NCBI RefSeq assembly: GCF_000379525.1
Contig: NZ_KB902527.1
Span: 1 to 47,247 of the forward strand
From: Lamprocystis purpurea DSM 4197
GTDB taxonomy: Bacteria; Pseudomonadota; Gammaproteobacteria; Chromatiales; Chromatiaceae
DNA: 47,247 nucleotides
Direction of reading: 5' to 3'
Positions 5,949-13,748 of this stretch are shown here, piece by piece (the stretch's first letter is position 1; the number at the start of each line of letters is the position of its first letter). Under the pieces are notes generated by a model. It saw only the letters and a list, made by a program, of their open reading frames with translations. It was not told the DNA's origin and made no database searches. The translations under genes and the position numbers were made by a program.

Positions 5949-6965
5949 ATGTCCAAATCACTCGCTGAGATTTTGCACGGGGGACCCGTTGACGCGGAGG
6001 AGGTAAGACGAGTCAGCGAGACATTGATATTTGAGCGGGCACGGCTATGGCCCAAGTTTTTTAGGTTTGCCAGTCTGCTGGTTCTCGCCGCAAGCATCGC
6101 AACTTTTGGGCTTCTGGGCGATTCGCTGGCAGTTGTAATCGGTGCCATGATCGTGGCCCCATTGATGCTGCCGATCATGGGGCTGGCGTTCAGCGTGAGC
6201 ATTGGCGACCGCAGTAAAATCGTCAGCACGCTGCTCGTAAGCTTTGCCGGGATTGCAATGGCGGTGGCCGTGGGATTCGTCCTGACGCTGCCGATCGCAC
6301 GGATCACGCATCCCGAGGCAATCCAACAGATCATGATCCGCACATCACCGCACCTGCTCGACCTGATGGCGGCACTTGCCACTGGCTTGGCAGGAGCTTT
6401 TGCGATATCGCGCAGGGATGTTTCCGACACGCTGCCAGGCGTAGCCATTGCGGTGTCGTTGGTGCCGCCACTCGCGAATGTGGGCATTCTGTTAGCTCTT
6501 GGCGAACCCAATCTCGCCTCCGGCAGCCTGCTGCTTTTCGTAACGAACTACGTGGCGATCCTGCTCACAGGCTCGCTTGTTTTCGTCGTGATGGGGTTCC
6601 GGCAGGCCGCGACGGCGCCGTTCGACGCGAGGGCACGACGCCGAGCGGTGGCAATCGCCTTCGCGGCCTTACTGATCATCGTGATTCCACTCTCAATGGC
6701 CAGTTATAACCTGATCGTCACTAACAAGATCTCCGCGCGAACCTACGCCCTTGGACAAGAGTGGCTCGAAGGTTCCGGATACCGGCTCATGTCGGTTGAT
6801 GCCGAAACGGCGGACGGAACGGTGAACCTCCTCCTCTTGGGCGACGGAGACCTGCCGCCGCTGAACAAGCTTGAAGAGCGCACCCGTGACCTCATTTTCG
6901 GCCGAACCATTCGCGTGAAGGTCGTTAAATCACAAACCCTCTATATCGGCACGAAGTCGCGTTGA
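5949..6965 (+). CDS. DUF389 (TIGR00341-type) integral membrane protein
   Basis: This 338-residue protein has a cytosolic N-terminus (MSKSLAEILHGGPVDAEEVR) and about six membrane segments between residues 30 and 250. It carries the DUF389 hallmark GAMIVAPLMLPIMGLAFSVS (about residues 66-85), then GVAIAVSLVPPLANVG (about 164-179). A soluble C-terminal domain of about 90 residues follows. The family is widespread and poorly understood; no transported substrate is established. The gene is GC-rich and looks intact, and it stands alone between repeat blocks. Confidence 0.85.
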   Translation: MSKSLAEILHGGPVDAEEVRRVSETLIFERARLWPKFFRFASLLVLAASIATFGLLGDSLAVVIGAMIVAPLMLPIMGLAFSVSIGDRSKIVSTLLVSFAGIAMAVAVGFVLTLPIARITHPEAIQQIMIRTSPHLLDLMAALATGLAGAFAISRRDVSDTLPGVAIAVSLVPPLANVGILLALGEPNLASGSLLLFVTNYVAILLTGSLVFVVMGFRQAATAPFDARARRRAVAIAFAALLIIVIPLSMASYNLIVTNKISARTYALGQEWLEGSGYRLMSVDAETADGTVNLLLLGDGDLPPLNKLEERTRDLIFGRTIRVKVVKSQTLYIGTKSR

Positions 6966-6977
6966 GGTGGAGAAAGG

Positions 6978-7192
6978 GGTCAGTGCGGAATGGCACTAAG
7001 TTAAGGCGCTTACGCTTTAAAAACAATAGGCTGTGCGGGTCGCGGAGGCCGAGAAACGTCGCGGAACCACCGTCGCAAGCCTGGAAAGCCAGGCGCGAGC
7101 CTCAGACTCAACAGTCTTTTGGCCGTTGCTCCTTCGTAAGGCAATGATATTACGAGGCATCCGCTTAACTTAGTGCCATTCTGGTCAGTGCG
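6978..7192. mobile_element. MITE-like element with about 20-bp TIRs and 10-bp target duplication
   Basis: The terminal inverted repeats are GAATGGCACTAAGTTAAGGC (from 6988) and CGCTTAACTTAGTGCCATTC (7162-7181). The element is about 194 bp and non-coding. It is flanked by direct GGTCAGTGCG copies (6978-6987 and 7183-7192), a 10-bp target-site duplication that fits IS4-like transposition. The target was a copy of the CAGTGCGGCCTGGCA interspersed repeat. A cognate transposase must be elsewhere in the genome. Confidence 0.7.
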
Positions 7193-7402
7193 GCCTGGCA
7201 CTGCCGCGTGTTCTAGCGGGTGTGAATCCCGCCTGGGCAATCGTGCGCCACGAGCCCAGTATCGAGCCTTGTAGCGGAAGGGGGTCAGGGCTCGCATTGT
7301 CGCATGCCGATGAATGAGAAATAACCTAACCTAGCGTGCTGTCCGGGTTGCGTAACGCATGCCGATAGGTAAGACGCACAAGTTGCAAACCTTCAAGCTC
7401 AA
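7184..7402. repeat. CAGTGCGGCCTGGCA module plus 115-bp direct repeat copy 2
   Basis: 7184-7265 repeats the GTGCGGC module also found at 601-640 and 1637-1722, including the small hairpin AGCGGGTGTGAATCCCGCC. 7281-7402 is the second copy of the direct repeat at 5152-5265. No gene is seen. Confidence 0.6.
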
Positions 7403-7492
7403 GAAAAACATGCCGAGCGAACGGGATCACGTTCATAGCATCGGCAAAAATGATTCAAGAATACACGATGATACAGATGATACAGGTGAACT

Positions 7493-7915
7493 ATGGTTGA
7501 TTATGACGAACAAGATAGAAGGATTGCCGGCGTCCTGGGTTCGGACGAAGTGCCCGAAGTCAATGATCAAACCTTGATAGCATATCTTGCTTATCTCAGA
7601 AATAGTTTAAGTTTTCCATGTCTCTTGACCGGCATTGAAGACTTCGAATGGGAAGAGCGTTACGTTTTTGGGCATGGCAGCAAATCAGAATATGAGAGAC
7701 TAAAAGAAAGTCAGCCTTCTCACACCGATATTTTTGAACTTCTGGGTTTCGATGAAGAGATTGACCAAGGATATGGAATCCTGGCTAGTGTGAAGCGAGT
7801 AAAAGATAAGAAGAGTTTCACATTACCATTGGCTGATTTACGAGATAGAGATGAGCACTCAGCGAACTATCAATTGCTTGATGACTATTCAGTATGGTTT
7901 GTTAACAACAGATGA
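7493..7915 (+). CDS. Conserved acidic protein, unknown function
   Basis: This 140-residue acidic protein has a core I recognise from a scattered uncharacterised family: LSFPCLLTGIEDFEWEERYV, FGHGSKSEYERLKESQPSHT, then FTLPLADLRDRDEHSANYQL and LLDDYSVWFVNNR. The pattern (TG.EDF.WEE.Y..G.GS..EY..L....PS.TD.F.L..FD.E.D...GI...VKR....K.F.LPL.DL.A.D..S.NYQL.DDY.VWF.N) covers the whole protein. Members are sometimes labelled calcium-binding because of the acidic content, which I would not rely on. The gene is AT-rich and single, downstream of direct-repeat copy 2. Confidence 0.65.
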   Translation: MVDYDEQDRRIAGVLGSDEVPEVNDQTLIAYLAYLRNSLSFPCLLTGIEDFEWEERYVFGHGSKSEYERLKESQPSHTDIFELLGFDEEIDQGYGILASVKRVKDKKSFTLPLADLRDRDEHSANYQLLDDYSVWFVNNR

Positions 7916-8413
7916 AATTCTGATTTATCGCGTTCAATAGAGAGCGTCAGCTCGGTAGGTGGGCAAATGAGAGTGAACCCAAACGTTCGCAGGCCTTGAT
8001 CGTAATCCCGGCCAGCGGCGTGCGTAGTCAGGGCTTCCAGCCCTGACGGTCAGGCCAGGATGGCCTGACTACGCATCCGGCGAGCCCAAGTGGCCGGAAT
8101 CTTGATCGAGGCCCGTTCGTAGCAGGAGGAAGAAGGGCCAGGCTCGATTGAATTCTCCGCTGGCTGCCGAATTTAATTGAGCCTGGCTCCTAGTCCCATC
8201 GACGAGCTGGCCTTGATCATCCTTCCGGCCAGCGACGGCCTGTCCGCAACTGGAGGCCGAGGCTTTAGCCGGTAGCGATTCCCGAGATCTCGAAGAAAAT
8301 CAGTGGTGTCTGCGCGCCGGACCGGCTAAAGCCTCGACCTCCAGTCGCCGGAACGATGACCAAGGCCGACGAGCTAGGCACCCCACGACCGCTATTTCCG
8401 CGAGCGCACCACC
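7916..8413. repeat. Repeat region with inverted 119-bp copy and a nested palindrome
   Basis: 7990-8118 is the inverted copy of 3394-3512. 8211-8372 is a large nested palindrome: inner arms ACTGGAGGCCGAGGCTTTAG (8249-8268) and its near-complement ending at 8345, and outer arms CTTGATCATCCTTCCGGCC / GCCGGAACGATGACCAAGG. The inner arm (GGCTTTAGCCGGT) is a REP-like sequence. No gene is seen. Confidence 0.65.
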
Positions 8414-9286
8414 ATGATCAATGGGCTTGTGATTCGTAATATGACCCGTCCCGAGGTGGACGCGCTCGTCAACTGGGCCGCGCAGGAGGGTTGGAACCCC
8501 GGCCTGCATGATGCCGAGCTGTTCTGGGCGACCGACCCCGCCGCCTTCATTGCCGCGGAGCTTGACGGGGGGTTGATTGGCGGCGGAGCCATCACCTCCT
8601 ATAACGGCGAATTTGGCTTCGTGGGTTTCTTTATCGTCCAGCCGGCCTTTCGCGCCAAAGGTCTCGGCCATGCCATTTGGCATGCGCTCCGGGAGCGCCT
8701 GATCGCCCGGCTGCGGCCGGGCGCCGGCATCGGCTTGGATGGCGTCTTTGCCATGCAGGACTATTACGCCAAGGGCGGTTTCGTCTTCGCGCATCGCGAC
8801 ATCCGTTTTCGCGCCGAGATTCCGAACCCTCCCGTTACCCCGGTGGTTGGCAACGAAGCGATTGTCCCGCTCGGCGAGGTTCCTTTCGAACAGATCCTTG
8901 CGTACGACCGCGGCTGCTTCCCCGCCCCGCGGCCGGAGTTCTTGACCGGGTGGATCGCCCAATCGGACGGCCTGGCCTTGGGCTGTCGGCGTGCCGGGAT
9001 ACTGAGCGGTTACGGCGTGGTACGCCGTTGTCGGGAGGGATGTAAGATCGGCCCCTTGTTCGCTGACGACGCGCAAGCAGCGACGGCCTTGTATGCTCAC
9101 CTGGCCGTGTTCGCCGCCGGCGGTCCGCTGTTCCTCGACACGCCGGAGAACAACCCCGCCGCGCTTGCGCTCGCGCACCAACACCAGATGGTCGAGGTCT
9201 TCGGTTGTGCCCGGATGTATCTGGGTCCGCCACCGGAGCTTGCGCACGAGCGCATCTTCGGCGTCACGACCTTCGAACTGGGCTGA
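8414..9286 (+). CDS. GNAT-family N-acetyltransferase (two-domain, YitH-like)
   Basis: This 290-residue protein has an N-terminal GNAT domain at about residues 3-135: FGFVGFFIVQPAFRAKGLGH (the acceptor strand and the R-x-K-G-L-G-H acetyl-CoA loop). The second half (about 145-285) resembles the GNAT-like C-terminal domain (Acetyltransf_18 type): FEQILAYDRGCFPAPRPEFL, then GCRRAGILSGYGVVRRC and GPLFADDAQAATALYAHLA. It should acetylate an amine substrate using acetyl-CoA in the cytosol; the substrate cannot be predicted. The gene is intact, GC-rich and not in an operon. The start ATG 8414 fits the GNAT N-terminus (MINGLVIRNMTRPEVDALV). Confidence 0.85.
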   Translation: MINGLVIRNMTRPEVDALVNWAAQEGWNPGLHDAELFWATDPAAFIAAELDGGLIGGGAITSYNGEFGFVGFFIVQPAFRAKGLGHAIWHALRERLIARLRPGAGIGLDGVFAMQDYYAKGGFVFAHRDIRFRAEIPNPPVTPVVGNEAIVPLGEVPFEQILAYDRGCFPAPRPEFLTGWIAQSDGLALGCRRAGILSGYGVVRRCREGCKIGPLFADDAQAATALYAHLAVFAAGGPLFLDTPENNPAALALAHQHQMVEVFGCARMYLGPPPELAHERIFGVTTFELG

Positions 9287-9380
9287 TGGGCGACGCGCCT
9301 CGGATTTTCACGTTCGCCCGCCGCGGGCGCGGGCAGAAAGTGAAAGCCGGAAGTAACCGGCTAAGCTAAAACGGGAAATT

Positions 9381-9424
9381 TGGGCGGGGTGACAGGATTT
9401 GAACCTGCGACTGCTGCGTCCAGA
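9381..9424 (-). tRNA. tRNA-like 3' fragment (T-arm, acceptor, CCA), nearest tRNA-Pro
   Basis: On the minus strand GCAGGTTCAAATCCTGT forms a T-arm, followed by CACCCCG, one discriminator base and CCA at 9383-9381. The order GTCGCAGGTTCAAATCCTGT then CACCCCG is typical of bacterial tRNA-Pro 3' ends. The matching 5' acceptor strand CGGGGTG is absent. A D-arm-like GCGCAG...GCGC lies further upstream (9448-9475), but the acceptor does not pair. It is probably a decayed tRNA or an attachment-site remnant, not a working tRNA. Confidence 0.45.
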
Positions 9425-9532
9425 AGACAGTGTGTCGAAACAAAGCGCATAAATATCAATGTGCTGCGCCACCGCCCCCAGCGTGAGCGCGTCTCGATAC
9501 ACCTGCAACCGCCTGATTGCGTCGGTACGGTT

Positions 9533-9790
9533 TCACGTGGCCCGGTGGCCGCGCAACGCCAGCAGTACCACCAAATACCCCTCCCTGGTCAGCCCGTTCG
9601 GCGGCTGCAACGAGCGCAACGCGCGCCACTCGATGGGGCGGATGTTCAAGCGTTCGCACAGGAATGCGTCGCCGGCCAGGCTCGCGAGACCGACCGAGGT
9701 CTTGCGATCCGCCACGATGTGCTCCCGGCTGATCTCAGTACTCGCCAGCGTTTCGTCGCTTTCGCCTCCCATCAGCCAATCCAGCGTCAA
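9533..9790 (-). CDS. Hypothetical protein beside the replication region
   Basis: The minus-strand frame of 85 residues opens with TTG 9790 (GAGG just upstream) as MTLDWLMGGESDETLASTEI and continues LCERLNIRPIEWRALRSLQP then PNGLTREGYLVVLLALRG. Residue choice is protein-like rather than shadow-like, and LDWLM is common in small phage/plasmid regulators. I cannot name a family. It may be the surviving part of a longer gene, since a related open frame continues below 9533 in another phase. Confidence 0.35.
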   Translation of the reverse strand: MTLDWLMGGESDETLASTEISREHIVADRKTSVGLASLAGDAFLCERLNIRPIEWRALRSLQPPNGLTREGYLVVLLALRGHRAT

Positions 9791-9883
9791 GCCTCGTGTT
9801 ATCTCTGAAAGTAGTCGACATTATTTATGTTTTCAAAGTGTCAGGCAACCAACGCGGCCAGCGACAAGAACATGGTGTAGCGG

Positions 9884-10136
9884 ATGATCACCGAGAACCC
9901 CAGTGACCAGGGCGCGGGTGTGATTGTCGGCGCCAATGTTCGCAAACTCCGCCAGGCCCTCGGGTGGAGCCAGGTGACGCTTGGCCAGAAAGCCGGTCTT
10001 CGAGGGCTACATCTCTGCGATCGAGCGGGGGGAGCGGTGTCCGTCCCTGGAGCGGCTGTTCGACCTGGCGCGTGCGTTTCGCGTCGCGCCATCGCGCCTG
10101 GTCAGTGCGCCGATCAGTGATGCAGGGGCGGGGTAG
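9884..10136 (+). pseudogene. XRE-type HTH regulator split by a frameshift
   Basis: The frame from ATG 9884 encodes VGANVRKLRQALGWSQVTLG then QKAG. From about 9997 the next frame encodes FEGYISAIERGERCPSLERL then FDLARAFRVAPSRLV, ending at TAG 10134-10136. Joined, they make one complete HTH_3 domain (helix-turn-helix plus the IERG...PSL..L..LA..F.V signature) of about 84 residues. The stop is 3 bases before the initiator gene, so it is the natural autoregulator or copy-control gene of this replicon. A one-base change near 9993-10000 (sequencing error, mutation or programmed shift) separates the halves. Confidence 0.65.
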
Positions 10137-10139
10137 GGC

Positions 10140-11366
10140 ATGGACGCGCAACGGCCGACTGATGCCGCAGCGGCGTCAGGCGAATCTCCAGCCACGCTGA
10201 CGCAGCAGTTGGTGCAACTGAACCAGATCGCGCGGGAGCGGGTTGGGCCGGACGCTGCTCCCGCCACCCATGGTCCAGCGCAGCCACACCAAGAAAGGCT
10301 CCAAGAGACCCTGAAACGATTAGAGAACGCCGGAAAACGGCGTGCCGAGCGCACACGCAACGAAGGGGTAGCCTGCGAGACAGCAGATTCCGCAATTTCA
10401 GCGTCGGATACTCCCGCGAAACGTCATCGAAACGGTCATTCCAATCAAACCCTGGTCAGCACCGCCAGTGACGCCCTGGAGACGATCGCACGTCAGCGGG
10501 GGCTGGAACAGACTGCCATGTGTGCGACGTCCGAATATCCAACCACGCTCACGCGGCTCCCACTGTTCCCCCCGGTGACGCGCGAAACGGCGATCGAGAT
10601 GTTCAAACGCGGCTGGGTAAAGTTACAGTCGTCATGGGATGGCGGTGGCGTCTATCGTTCCGGACCAGCGCTCAATATTTACGACGAAGACACGCTGCTG
10701 GGACTTATGGTCTTGCGCTCGCGGCGGTTGATGGGGCCGGCCGATCATATGCCGACTGCCGTGCGGCGGTTGGATACGGAAGACACGACACCAACGGATG
10801 AACGCGTACAAGTCGATATCGTGGTATTCACCATATCCCAGTTGGAGACGGCCATTCATGGCTACACTCCGCGAAAAGGGTGGGGTGGGCGGGAACTGGC
10901 GCGGCGGCGTGAGAGTATCGAGGATCTCTATGGGCTCCAGTTGCGTTTCGACAAAGTGCGGGACGGGTCGAGGTACCAAAGAGTAAAAATCTCGCTCTTT
11001 GATATTCCGGAGTTCTCGAAAGAGCGAGATGCCTGCTATTACGTCCAGTTCGATCCCCTGGTGTCGCGGTGGCTGGAGAATTATCACACGTTCATCAGTT
11101 TATCGCTGCGGAGAAAGCTCTCGGATCTCGGAAAAGCGCTCCATCGCTTTCTGGCAAGCCAGCGCAGTAATTCAGTCTATCGCATTGATGCGATCACGTT
11201 GTATGAAGCGATTGGGGCACAAGATCGCGTGTGGAAGCTCAATCAAAATGCACGCAAGCAGTTGACCATTATGCAACAAGAGAGGTTTATCACCTCGTTT
11301 CGTATCGACGGAACGGGTCGCTCCACGCCGTTCGTTCTGCATATCGTGTTTCCACGCAAGTCCTGA
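10140..11366 (+). CDS. Plasmid replication initiator protein (RepA-like)
   Basis: This 408-residue protein has a low-complexity, glutamine-rich N-terminal part (1-130) and then a conserved initiator core: LTRLPLFPPVTRETAIEMFK (about 135-154), VDIVVFTISQLETAIHG, LARRRESIEDLYGLQLRFDK and HTFISLSLRRKLSDLGKALH, with a C-terminal winged-helix-like part. This is the layout of RepA/TrfA-type initiators that bind iterons and load the host helicase. The exact Pfam family is uncertain. Six iterons, a perfect DnaA box and an AT-rich tract follow immediately downstream, which supports the function strongly. It is probably co-transcribed with the XRE gene 3 bases upstream. Confidence 0.8.
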   Translation: MDAQRPTDAAAASGESPATLTQQLVQLNQIARERVGPDAAPATHGPAQPHQERLQETLKRLENAGKRRAERTRNEGVACETADSAISASDTPAKRHRNGHSNQTLVSTASDALETIARQRGLEQTAMCATSEYPTTLTRLPLFPPVTRETAIEMFKRGWVKLQSSWDGGGVYRSGPALNIYDEDTLLGLMVLRSRRLMGPADHMPTAVRRLDTEDTTPTDERVQVDIVVFTISQLETAIHGYTPRKGWGGRELARRRESIEDLYGLQLRFDKVRDGSRYQRVKISLFDIPEFSKERDACYYVQFDPLVSRWLENYHTFISLSLRRKLSDLGKALHRFLASQRSNSVYRIDAITLYEAIGAQDRVWKLNQNARKQLTIMQQERFITSFRIDGTGRSTPFVLHIVFPRKS

Positions 11367-11605
11367 TCGCTGCCGTTAACGCGCGCCCGAACCACCCCGG
11401 GCGCCGAGTCAACGCGCAAACACCAAAACGTGCTCATGTAGCGGGCACGCCGGCACCAAAACGCCCACCACGATAAGCCTGCCCGCACCGACCACGACGC
11501 GCGCATGCGCTTGGGCGTCAGAGAAGACCAACCGCAAGTGCGCTATTCCCGGCAACAGCAACGTCTCGGTAGGTGCTGGCGATCCCTGCTGTCTTGCGGA
11601 AAACA

Positions 11606-11623
11606 CCGGGTTTTGAGGGTGCG
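11606..11623 (+). repeat. Iteron 1 (outlying copy)
   Basis: CCGGGTTTTGAGGGTGCG, identical in core to the clustered iterons but set 280 bp upstream, next to the DnaA box. An outlying iteron may serve in handcuffing or autoregulation (inference). Confidence 0.8.
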
Positions 11624-11636
11624 AAGCGCTCGAAAG

Positions 11637-11645
11637 TTATCCACA
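11637..11645 (+). promoter_or_regulatory. DnaA box
   Basis: TTATCCACA, a perfect match to the consensus DnaA-binding box, 13 bases after iteron 1. Confidence 0.8.
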
Positions 11646-11889
11646 TTAATCCGAAGTTCCAGACCGGAGCCTGCAATTTCTCTTTCGGAAACATAACGAT
11701 AAAGTAACTTTTCGCGCACTTACATGGGAACGTGTACCCATGTGCCGGTCGATTTCTGCTCGGACTCGGGCTATAGTCAGCCTTAGCGAATCAATCGCTT
11801 ACCTGTACCCAGACGCTTGCACGCGAAAATTTTTCAAGATTCTGATTCGCCTAAGAAACTTCTGTTTTGAGCCTGGAACTTCGGATTAA
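11646..11889. repeat. 17-bp inverted repeat bracketing the origin core
   Basis: TTAATCCGAAGTTCCAG at 11646-11662 and its exact complement at 11873-11889. CCACA abuts each arm on the outer side (11641-11645 and 11891-11895). They enclose 210 bp that contain the palindrome ACATGGG/CCCATGT (11722-11743). Confidence 0.75.
11722..11743. promoter_or_regulatory. Palindromic operator-like site
   Basis: ACATGGG and CCCATGT separated by 8 bases form an operator-like dyad in the middle of the origin. The regulator is not identified; the XRE protein is one candidate. Confidence 0.4.
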
Positions 11890-11901
11890 TCCACAGGACC
11901 A

Positions 11902-12008
11902 CCGTGTCTTGAGGGTGAGAGTGCCGGGTTTTGAGGGTGCAATCCACCGTGTTATGAGGGTGCGGGCACCGTGTTATGAGGTTGCGAGTAACGGGTTTTG
12001 AAGGTGCG
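11902..12008 (+). repeat. Five phased iterons
   Basis: Copies at 11902-11919, 11924-11941, 11947-11964, 11969-11986 and 11991-12008 fit CCG(T/G)GTT(A/T)TGAGGGTGCG with one to three changes each. The start-to-start spacing of 22, 23, 22 and 22 bp places them on one face of the helix, the classical arrangement for initiator binding. Confidence 0.9.
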
Positions 12009-12016
12009 AAGGCGGC

Positions 12017-12060
12017 TCTTAAATTCTCTTATATATATGTTTATTATGATAAAAAATTGC
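12017..12060. other. AT-rich DNA-unwinding tract
   Basis: A run of about 44 bases, nearly all A/T (TTAAATTCTCTTATATATAT and on), directly after the last iteron in an otherwise GC-rich context. Confidence 0.65.
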
Positions 12061-12181
12061 ATCTTGGGTGCTCTTAGTACTTCTTAGTACCTCTTCAGTA
12101 GTTAAAGAATTAGTACCGCGGCTGTGGCCGCGCCAAACTGATTTTCTTGAATATTTGAAGAGGGGACGTGACCAGTTGCCG

Positions 12182-12735
<554 letters not shown>

Positions 12736-13550
12736 TCAAGTGGTGGCGACCAGCGTCAAAGACACCGGCCGGTGGTCGCTGCTGCGTTGGCTCACCGTCG
12801 CCCCGGCGTTACCGCGCTCGAATGCCTCGTGCTCCACGGCTCCCGCATGGGCCTGGGCCACCAGCGGCAATTGGCCTCGACAGAGCGCCTGGCTCATCAT
12901 GATGTGATCGATGAGGAGCGGGTTATTCGCGGCCTTGACCCCGCCGATGGCATCGTCATAGCGCGCGGTCCAGCGCACCCGCTCCGGGAAGTCGAATAGG
13001 GCGTGGTTGAAGTAACGCTCCGCCCGCACGACATCGCCTTGCAGGTTGCTGACCAGGTCAAAGAAGAGATAGCGCGACTCGAAAAAGTCCCGCCCCGGGC
13101 CGTCGTTGCCGTCGCCCATGAGCAGGAGGCCCGGCGCGGGCTTCTGATCGAATTTGGCGTCGATGTAGCGGCGCACGTCCAGCGCCTCGGTAGCCAAGTT
13201 GACCCGGGCCCTGAGCGCTCGGCGAGGAAAGCTCCGGTCGGGTTGCCGTCCGCGTCCAGTTCCAGCTTGTTCAGGTTGATCTTGGACTTCAGGTGCAGGC
13301 CGATCAGCTCGATCTGCACGTCCCCACCGAGGTCGAGGACCAGGACCTGAGGGTGGCGGTAGTGGCGATGGGTGCTCGCCGCTAGCGCGCCCCAGTAATG
13401 CACCGGCCAGCTCGGCTGCCCGGTAAACGCCCGCCACACCGAAGGGTGCTGGAGTTGGCACTGCTCCAGCAGTGGGGGGCGCACCAGGAACCAGATCGAT
13501 AGTGACCGAATCGACTCGATCCGGGCGCGCAGGCCGCGACGCGTCGGCAC
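12736..13550 (-). pseudogene. Frameshifted endonuclease/exonuclease/phosphatase-family protein
   Basis: The minus strand begins in one frame (LLEQCQLQHPSVWRAFTGQP, VLVLDLGGDVQIELIGLHLK, SKINLNKLELDADGNPTGAF) and passes near 13225 into another (VNLATEALDVRRYIDAKFDQ, GLLLMGDGNDGPGRDFFESR, NPLLIDHIMMS, SQRSSDHRPVSLTLV). The GD-x-ND and C-terminal S-D-H-R-P motifs are those of the EEP fold of Mg-dependent phosphodiesterases. The N-terminal catalytic Asn/Glu strands are truncated. It is a broken gene, although both halves are well preserved. Confidence 0.7.
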
Positions 13551-13748
13551 CGGCGATTACCGGTTCGCTGCGGACGCTGCGGACGCTGCGGCGGGTTACC
13601 CGGTTCTGGGTCGGCGTTCGTGGTATTGGGTGTTCGGTATCGATCTGAGCAGCAATGATCAGCGCCGAGTGGAGGCAACGAGGGGTATGGTTATGGCACA
13701 GCGACCAGGATTATCAGACGCCCGTGGGAAACCCGCGGGAGGGCTAGC

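Larger units (their letters stand above)
11600..12066 (+). other. oriV: Iteron-type plasmid origin of replication (oriV)
   Basis: The region holds every expected part in order. There is an isolated iteron (11606-11623), a perfect DnaA box TTATCCACA (11637-11645), a 17-bp inverted repeat pair (11646-11662 and 11873-11889), five iterons phased at 22-23 bp (11902-12008) and an AT-rich stretch (12017-12060) suited to melting. It follows the initiator gene directly and contains no gene. Confidence 0.85.

Noticed and set aside
5927-6511. Minus-strand frame opposite the DUF389 gene
   Set aside because: Low-complexity antisense of membrane segments; no independent support.
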